Shown here: in pieces, positions 1 through 5,480 of the stretch
Layout: the number at the start of each line of letters is the position of its first letter
Numbering within the stretch: the stretch's first letter is position 1
Origin: an uncultured Collinsella sp.
Lineage (GTDB): Bacteria; Actinomycetota; Coriobacteriia; Coriobacteriales; Coriobacteriaceae
DNA: 11,408 bases
Direction: 5' to 3'
NCBI GenBank assembly: GCA_900542825.1
Contig: UQOY01000023.1
Location: 1 to 11,408 of the forward strand
The notes under the pieces: generated by a model
Database searches by the model: none
What the model was told of the DNA's origin: nothing
The model's input: the letters and a program-made list of their open reading frames with translations, nothing else
Program-made: the position numbers and the translations under genes

Positions 1-90
1 CCTGCGCAAGACGAAGGCCACATTAAGTGGCCTTCTTTGCGTGCGGAACTCGCGATGAACTTCGTGCCCCGCCGTCCGGGAGGACGCCTC
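1..90. repeat. Hairpin element, left copy (probably cut by the window edge)
   Basis: Positions 1-60 are nearly identical to the reverse complement of 5351-5410. The core is a 9-bp hairpin: GAAGGCCAC (13-21), loop ATTAA (22-26), GTGGCCTTC (27-35), followed by TTTGCG. Relative to the right copy, two A-T pairs of the stem are G-C pairs there, so both arms changed together and pairing is kept. That favours a structure under selection, at DNA or RNA level. Positions 61-90 align loosely with the right copy's outer arm (shared CCGTCCGG and GACGCC). The left half of the element would lie before position 1. On the + strand the hairpin followed by a short T-rich stretch could also act as a weak terminator for a gene upstream of the window. 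Confidence 0.7.
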
Positions 91-146
91 TTTATTGATG
101 GGAGGCCTGATAGGTCGATGGTTCCGTGCCCGGATGCGTCCAAAGT

Positions 147-593
147 GGGACGGGCTTTCCGGATGGGCAGGCTTTCGAAAAATGCGTCCCGGAATTTGCC
201 TTTGGAATGGGACGTAGTTTCCCGTTGAGGTGCTTTGCGGAAAGTGCATCCCACTCTGGGCGGTCGAAGTGGGACACACTTTCCCAAAGGCGCTCCAACG
301 GGAAATTGCGTCCCATTATTCGGTCAAGAAACGGGATGCATTTTCCCAGTGAGAGCAAAACCGGAAAATGCATCCCACAATCAGCCCTCAAAGTGGGACG
401 CCGTTTCCCAATGAGGCTCAAGCGGAAAATGCATCCCGGAATTTGCGCTCAAAGTGGGATGCGGTTTCCGGTTGAGGGTCTAAGGGGAAAGTGCGTCCCA
501 GAATCGACGCTTGAAACGGGATGCAGTTTCCCGATGAGGCACTCGACGGAAAATACATCCCAGAAATGGCCTTTGAGCTGGGATAAGATTTCC
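147..593. repeat. Array A: alternating inverted 14-nt arms, 62-bp period
   Basis: Seven full units and one right-half unit are visible. Each has a left arm close to GGAAAnTGCnTCCC, an 18-nt gap, a right arm close to GGGAnGCnnTTTCC, and a 15-16-nt gap. Left arms start at 177, 239, 301, 363, 424, 486 and 548. Right arms start at 147, 209, 271, 333, 395, 456, 518 and 580. The left-to-right offset is always 32 and the period is 61-62. Each arm can pair with the neighbour on either side, so two alternative hairpin registers exist. The gaps are also related to each other (AAT..GC.CTCAAAG and ATGAGGCTCAA), unlike CRISPR spacers. The array ends 123 bp before the start codon of the surface-protein gene. 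Its function is unknown. The period is not a multiple of three and the frames crossing it look non-coding. Confidence 0.9.
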
Positions 594-716
594 GCGGCAT
601 CTCGGATTCTCAAAAATGAGACACGCCGTTGGCGAAAATGAGACACGTGATATCGGGCATCGGATGTATCATTTGCAAAAATGAGTCCACTCCACTCGAA
701 TAAAGCGAGGTCCCTC
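594..716 (+). promoter_or_regulatory. Upstream region of surface-protein gene with repeated AAAATGAGACACG
   Basis: AAAATGAGACACG occurs at 613-625 and 635-647, 22 bp apart (about two helical turns), and a partial copy AAAATGAG is at 678-685. The first copy is part of a small palindrome, TCTCA (608-612) with TGAGA (617-621). Spaced direct copies just upstream of a gene could be regulator sites or fragments of a dispersed repeat. A possible -10 box preceded by TG is TATCAT at 667-672, but no good -35 box is seen at normal spacing. The ribosome binding site is GCGAGG (705-710), six nucleotides before ATG 717. Confidence 0.35.
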
Positions 717-3700
717 ATGTACGTTCCACACCCCCGTATCCGTAGGCTGTCGAAAATCCCGCTTGTTGGGACGGCGGCGCTTGCTGCGTTGATCGCCACG
801 AGCGTCGCCTGCTTCACGGCCACGCCCCAGGTTGCCCAGGCGGCAGACGCGCCCGCAATCACCGATATGACCGAGCAGGATTATCAAGCCCTGGGTCTGG
901 GCACGAGCGAGGACATTCCGGCCGATACCGTTGGCCCCTATTCCACTGATACCCCCACGACGTTTGCCACGCGCAGCGAGGTCTATATGGCAGCTAACGG
1001 TAGCCATGGCAATCGCTACACTCTGCGCGACAAGCTCGAGAACGTCGAGCGCGGTGACATTGGCGGCAGCAGCAAACTCACCGATGGCTATGGAAGTGTG
1101 TGGGGCGCCGCAAAGTTCTGGCAAAACGTCAACAACTTCGATATGAACAGCGATCTCTACAAGCATAGCGACTACGGTGGCGGCACCTGGTCGTACCTAA
1201 GCAACAATGAGTCCTCAACAGTACTCGCCAACGACAACAACGGTTTCTCGGGCATTCACGCCACGAGTGTTGAGTTCTGCAGCGACGCCAGCACGGGCAA
1301 AAAGAGCCGCGTTGCCGAGCTCCGTGCCTACGGCGACAGTTCCTCCACGACGATTGACGGCAAGTCATACGCCGGAAAGGTTGAGCTGGTCCTCTACTCG
1401 TTTAGCAACGGGCGTACGCGCACTCTCGACACACACCTGCCGGTGACGGTCAACACTAATATGATGTACGAAGGCCGTTTTAAGTACCTGGATGCCGGTT
1501 ACCTGCAAGAGCACGACGCCGTCTTTGATGTCGAGGCGGGCGATGTCGATGGCGACGGCGTCGACGAGCTTTTTGTCTACGCGGGCTGCTATGTCGACGA
1601 GAACGGCGTGCGCAAGGCTGTAGTCGACATGTATGACTTGGAGGGCGGCAACTGGAAGCAAAGCGTCGTCAAGATCGATGCCGGTAACGCCGCGGACTAC
1701 ACCACGCACAACAAGGGCGGGAACGACTCCTGGACGCAGCTTCAGTCAGCTCCTGTCGTTTCGCTAGCGGCCGGCGACCTCGATCGCGATTTTTGCGATG
1801 ACCTCGCCATCGTGGTCTCGGCACCCTACGGCAAGAAGAATATTGATAAGTCGACGCATTGCGAGCTGTTTTCGTGGGATGCATCCAAGGGTGCGCTCGT
1901 CCATGTCGATGCTCTGGGCGACGCGGGCGCAATCTCCCTCTCCGCGAACGGCAAGACCATGGTCGCTGCGAATGCGACGTTCGGCACGTTTGCCGCCTAC
2001 GATGAAGAAGGAAAGAAGACGGGTGAAACCGTCACGGGCCTTATTCTTGCGGGCTATGACTGGCAACGCAGCGCTTTTGATTACGGCGCTTCTGACGGCA
2101 GCAAGGGGCTGTACGGCGCGCTGTACCGCTACGCGTATTTTGACTCGGAGTCTGGCGAGTTCAAGCTTTCCGATTGCAAGGAATACAGAGACGGGCTCCT
2201 CGCCTCCTATGGGCTGATGCATGTGCCCAACAGCGCATGGAAGGATAGCGCTCAGGATAAGCGCTATCCGTGCACCTTGGCGCCTATTGCCCTTGCCACT
2301 GCCAACCTTGACGGCCTGTCCGAGCAGCTGGCGGTCGACGAGGTGCTCGTGGGTGGCGATGTGTTCCGCGACTTTGCCTGCAACACGGCACAGAGCGGGG
2401 CTCAGGGCTTGGGGTCCATGGTCGGAACCATGAGCATGAGCGGTCAGCAATACAACAGCAGCAACAAGCATGACCACAAGGGTATAGAGCAGGTGTGGAT
2501 CAGCGACGTCAAGGCGGGCAGCGTCTCGGGTTCGGACCGCTATAACGAGAGCTTTATCGCTGTGGTGGGCAAGCACCGCGACGAGGACCTGCGCAAGAAC
2601 GATGACTACTATTGGATGACCGCCTCGCATTTTTCGCTCGACGAGAACGGAAAGGTGCGCCGCGGCGAGGAGCAGGTGATTAGCGAGAGCAACCGGCGCG
2701 GCACTACCTACGGCACATTTATCTCGCTCGCGCTGCCCGATGTCGACAACGACAGCGTCAAGATCACGTACAAGGACCGCTACAAGGTCTATACCAACCC
2801 GCGCGTGCTTGCCGTGCTGCAGGATGCGCCCTATGTTGAGGATCTGGAGCAGGCATACGGCTATCTGGTGTTGGGCGGCACGTCATACGGAGAGGAAAAG
2901 GGCACGGGGACATCCCAGGGCTATACCATTGGCGCCGAGTTGGGCGTTGCCGTCGAGGTGCAGACCGGTCCGCCCCTGGTCGCGATGAATGCTTCAGTCG
3001 ATTTTGCCGCCGAGGGATGCTATGACTACCGGAGCGAGCGCACGGTCAGCGCAAGCGTAAGCTATGAGTCGCATGCCGGCGAGGGTGACAAGGCCGTGCT
3101 CTACACGATTCCGATGGTCTATTACGAGTATGAGATCGAAAATGAGGAAACTGGTGGCAAGGGCGTGATGGCGGCGCCCGTGTCGCTCGGCGCGCAGACC
3201 TCGGTCGTTAATATCGAGGCCTATGACCGCATTGCCAAACAGCACAATATGACGCCGCTCAGCTACTTTTTGACCAACCGGTCGGGAGAACCCGGAACCT
3301 ATCAAACGACGCTCAACGGCGAGACTCCCGTTGGGGATTCCTTTGGCCTGGGCAAGCCTGGCGTAACGCGCGCCTACACGCACGATGGGTTTAACGGCGC
3401 CGCCGCGCAGTCGGGGGCGAGCATTGAGCAGACCATCGAAGTCGAGGAGGGCAAGGAGCAGGAGCTCGAGCTCGGCTTGACGCTGAACGGCAGCGTTGTC
3501 ATGGGCGCGAAGCTCGCAAAGCACGAGTTGTTTGGCGGCCTGTGCTTTGGTGCCAACGCCGGCTTTACTACGGGTAACTCCTCGAGTGAATCGACCGAAT
3601 ACGGCGGCACCGTCGACAACCTGCCCGAGGCCGCGCAGGGCAAGTACGGTTTTGTGTGGCGCCTGGGCGTCAACGCGGTGGATGTCGACAAGTTCGAGGC

Positions 3701-4793
3701 AGACTCGGGCGACAAGCTCGGCACCAAGGACACCGACCAGTTCTGGATCGTGGGCTATGACGTTAAGGACGTCGAGATGCCCGACGCGCCGGCCGTGACG
3801 GGCTTTACGGCAAACGCCGTCGATTCGACCAGCGTTACGTTTAGCTGGGACGATGTACTCGCAAACAAGAGTGGCTTTAGCTACGGCGTGGGCATGCTGC
3901 AGAGCAATGCGGCGGATGCGGTCGTCAATAGCTGGAAGATTGCCGACAACACGCAGACCTCGCTCAAGTGGGATGGGCTGCAGCCCAATACGGAGTATCG
4001 ATTCGCCATCGCCGCCGTTAAGAATGGATCCACGACCGAAACAGGTATTCGCTCGGCAATCATCACGGTCAAGACCATGCCCGATGGCATGACGATGACC
4101 GTGAGCGGACCTGCGGCGGGGTCGGATCTTGGATACGACTCTTCGGTTGAGCGCACGGCGGGAAGCCACCTGACGCTCTCGGCGATTGGCCATGTGAAGC
4201 AACTCGGTGCCGACGATAGCGAAACAGGGCTGGCACCGACCTATATGTGGTACCGCAAGGGCCGCGGTGAGACAGAGTTTAAGCTCGTGGGTGCCGATGG
4301 CAACCTCGCGGCTGGAACGGCCTCAAAGCTCGAGATTGACCTGACCGCAGACGATGACGGTGCGCAGTATTACTGCCACGTGGGATACAACGACGTGGGC
4401 CTCGACACCGGCACGACGCTCGTGAATATCGAGGCCGAGGAGACGGCGCCCACAACGGTGAACGCCACCCCGATCCGCACGCGCCGCCTGTTCTCACAGG
4501 CAAGTGCGGGCGCCAAGAAGTTCCTGGACCATACGCTGGTAAACACCGCCGGCTCAACCGATTCCGAAGGCTCAAAGGACCCCGAGACTCCTGAGACCCC
4601 GACGAACCCGGACAAGCCCAAGTCCGACAACGGAGCTAAGACCGACACCAAGGTCAAGACTACGACCACAGCGAAGAACCTCGCAAACACCGGCGACCAA
4701 ACATTCGCCCTAGTCGCCACCGCAGCAGCAGCGGGAGCAACGCTCGTAGTGATAGCCCTCATCATGCTGATCAAGCGCCGCAAGACCCACTAG
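717..4793 (+). CDS. Sortase-anchored surface protein with FG-GAP-like, FnIII and Ig-like domains
   Basis: A 1358-aa secreted protein predicted to be attached to the cell wall. ATG 717 is preferred over in-frame ATG 681 because GCGAGG lies six nucleotides upstream and 681 has no ribosome binding site. Residues 1-42 form a signal peptide (basic RIRRLSK, hydrophobic core, cleavage after AQA). FG-GAP-like Ca2+ loops are DVDGDGVDE (276-284) and DLDRDFCDD (354-362), with weaker ones near 530 and 675, which suggests an N-terminal beta-propeller. Residues about 720-1015 are beta-rich with glycine/serine/threonine alternation and are not assigned to a family. An FnIII domain (about 1022-1121) and an Ig-like domain (about 1125-1240, W1178 and C1220) follow. 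The C-terminus has a Pro/Thr/Lys linker, LANTG (1322-1326), a membrane helix (about 1329-1350) and the tail KRRKTH. LAxTG is the motif type favoured by class E sortases of high-GC Gram-positives. The role is probably adhesion or binding of host or glycan ligands (inference). No sortase gene is nearby. The gene is monocistronic and ends with tandem TAG codons. Confidence 0.88.
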   Translation: MYVPHPRIRRLSKIPLVGTAALAALIATSVACFTATPQVAQAADAPAITDMTEQDYQALGLGTSEDIPADTVGPYSTDTPTTFATRSEVYMAANGSHGNRYTLRDKLENVERGDIGGSSKLTDGYGSVWGAAKFWQNVNNFDMNSDLYKHSDYGGGTWSYLSNNESSTVLANDNNGFSGIHATSVEFCSDASTGKKSRVAELRAYGDSSSTTIDGKSYAGKVELVLYSFSNGRTRTLDTHLPVTVNTNMMYEGRFKYLDAGYLQEHDAVFDVEAGDVDGDGVDELFVYAGCYVDENGVRKAVVDMYDLEGGNWKQSVVKIDAGNAADYTTHNKGGNDSWTQLQSAPVVSLAAGDLDRDFCDDLAIVVSAPYGKKNIDKSTHCELFSWDASKGALVHVDALGDAGAISLSANGKTMVAANATFGTFAAYDEEGKKTGETVTGLILAGYDWQRSAFDYGASDGSKGLYGALYRYAYFDSESGEFKLSDCKEYRDGLLASYGLMHVPNSAWKDSAQDKRYPCTLAPIALATANLDGLSEQLAVDEVLVGGDVFRDFACNTAQSGAQGLGSMVGTMSMSGQQYNSSNKHDHKGIEQVWISDVKAGSVSGSDRYNESFIAVVGKHRDEDLRKNDDYYWMTASHFSLDENGKVRRGEEQVISESNRRGTTYGTFISLALPDVDNDSVKITYKDRYKVYTNPRVLAVLQDAPYVEDLEQAYGYLVLGGTSYGEEKGTGTSQGYTIGAELGVAVEVQTGPPLVAMNASVDFAAEGCYDYRSERTVSASVSYESHAGEGDKAVLYTIPMVYYEYEIENEETGGKGVMAAPVSLGAQTSVVNIEAYDRIAKQHNMTPLSYFLTNRSGEPGTYQTTLNGETPVGDSFGLGKPGVTRAYTHDGFNGAAAQSGASIEQTIEVEEGKEQELELGLTLNGSVVMGAKLAKHELFGGLCFGANAGFTTGNSSSESTEYGGTVDNLPEAAQGKYGFVWRLGVNAVDVDKFEADSGDKLGTKDTDQFWIVGYDVKDVEMPDAPAVTGFTANAVDSTSVTFSWDDVLANKSGFSYGVGMLQSNAADAVVNSWKIADNTQTSLKWDGLQPNTEYRFAIAAVKNGSTTETGIRSAIITVKTMPDGMTMTVSGPAAGSDLGYDSSVERTAGSHLTLSAIGHVKQLGADDSETGLAPTYMWYRKGRGETEFKLVGADGNLAAGTASKLEIDLTADDDGAQYYCHVGYNDVGLDTGTTLVNIEAEETAPTTVNATPIRTRRLFSQASAGAKKFLDHTLVNTAGSTDSEGSKDPETPETPTNPDKPKSDNGAKTDTKVKTTTTAKNLANTGDQTFALVATAAAAGATLVVIALIMLIKRRKTH

Positions 4794-4820
4794 TAGCCAG
4801 TCGAACATATCGACAACCCA

Positions 4821-4858
4821 AAAACCCGGGTAGCCAAAAAACAGGCCACCCGGGTTTT
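4821..4858 (+). terminator. Intrinsic terminator of the surface-protein gene
   Basis: An 11-bp perfect stem, AAAACCCGGGT (4821-4831) with ACCCGGGTTTT (4848-4858), begins 28 nt after the stop codon at 4791-4793. The inner GCC/GGC bases can extend the pairing. The 3' arm ends in four T. The 5' arm is preceded by CCCA and starts with an A run, so the structure can also work in the minus direction and stop read-through from the right. Confidence 0.85.
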
Positions 4859-4882
4859 CTGTTGAGTGGAGACTCCGCAAGC

Positions 4883-5235
4883 GGAAACTGCATCCCACAA
4901 TTAGCGCCCGGAACGGGACACATTTTCCGTCAAGCCCTCATCCGGAAAATCCATCCCAGTTTGAGCGCCCAGACCGGGACGCACTTTCCCAAAGGGTCCT
5001 CAACGGGAAACTGCGTCCCATAATTAGGCCGAGAAATGGGATGAACTTTCCCAATGAGAGCTAACCGGAAACCACGTCCCAGAATCAGCCCCCAAAGTGG
5101 GACGCACTTTCCCAACGAGCCTCAACCGGAAAATACATCCTGGAATCCAGCTGAATAGTGGGACACACTTTCCCAATCGGGTCCCAAGCGGAAACTGCAT
5201 CCCATTCCAGACAAGAATTCCGGGACACACTTTCC
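4883..5235. repeat. Array B: second array of alternating inverted arms
   Basis: Six full units of the same family as the array at 147-593. Left arms (GGAAAnnnCnTCCC-like) start at 4883, 4944, 5006, 5067, 5128 and 5190. Right arms (GGGAnnnnnTTTCC) start at 4915, 4976, 5038, 5099, 5160 and 5222. The 32-nt offset and 61-62-bp period are the same. The non-arm gaps read in the same direction as in array A: the gap after 5080 closely matches the gap after 376. The two arrays are therefore direct, not inverted, copies around the surface-protein gene. Arm changes are mostly within the central positions, while the outer GGAAA and TCCC are kept. No coding potential is seen. Confidence 0.9.
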
Positions 5236-5244
5236 GCAAACAAA

Positions 5245-5267
5245 GAAGGCCACATAACGTGGCCTTC
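5245..5267 (-). terminator. GGCCAC hairpin, second copy; possible minus-strand terminator
   Basis: GAAGGCCAC (5245-5253), loop ATAAC, GTGGCCTTC (5259-5267). Read on the minus strand the stem is followed by TTTGTTTGCGG, a fair T-rich tail. It could therefore end transcription coming leftward from the LtaS-like gene, whose stop is about 215 bp away. With its flank it is the reverse complement of the hairpin at 13-35 (both continue into CTTTGnnTGCGGAA), so it also belongs to the hairpin element family. Terminator function is inferred. Confidence 0.5.
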
Positions 5268-5323
5268 AACTTATATATGTTGCGGATACCCCCTCCATGA
5301 CAAGCCGCGCTCCAACAACAGGG

Positions 5324-5454
5324 CGTCTGTCCGGACGGAGGCATATAAGGTTCATCGCGAGTTCCGCACGCAAAGGGGGCCACTTAATGTGGCCCCCCGT
5401 CTTGCGCAGGACTGTCCGAGCAGGGAACCTTATATGCCTCCGCCCGGACAGACG
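5324..5454. repeat. 131-bp element with 29-bp terminal inverted repeats
   Basis: The left arm 5324-5352 and right arm 5426-5454 are inverted repeats matching at 28 of 29 positions (one internal A/G difference). Inside sits a third copy of the GGCCAC hairpin: GGGGGCCAC (5375-5383), loop TTAAT, GTGGCCCCC (5389-5397). Further pairing of CGCAA (5369-5373) with TTGCG (5402-5406) extends the stem. The size, terminal inverted repeats and lack of coding capacity resemble a MITE or a large REP-type palindrome, but no target-site duplication was found in the bases directly outside. A structured 3' RNA of the LtaS-like gene (stop 27 bp away) is an alternative. The interior matches window positions 1-60 in inverse orientation. 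Confidence 0.75.
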
Positions 5455-5480
5455 TTTCAGTTATGATTCGCAGCTAGTCG

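Noticed and set aside
147..593. CRISPR array
   Set aside because: The period suits CRISPR, but repeats alternate in orientation, arms are only 14 nt and variable, the gaps resemble each other rather than being unique spacers, and no cas gene is present.
126..641. 171-aa open frame across array A, and a 109-aa minus frame at 92-421
   Set aside because: They only exist because the repeat lacks stops in some frames. The 62-bp period shifts frame each unit, there is no ribosome binding site, and the composition follows the repeat.
796..815. Lipobox making the surface protein a lipoprotein
   Set aside because: Cys32 in the signal peptide lacks a proper Leu at -3, a good AQA cleavage site follows at 42, and the protein has a C-terminal sortase signal.
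2994..4202. 402-aa minus frame opposite the surface-protein gene
   Set aside because: An antisense shadow with arginine-rich composition, no signal and no ribosome binding site. The plus-strand domains explain the region.
147..5235. Integron attC sites
   Set aside because: The units are short regular palindromes in tandem, not one site per cassette. No integrase gene and no attC core bases are visible.
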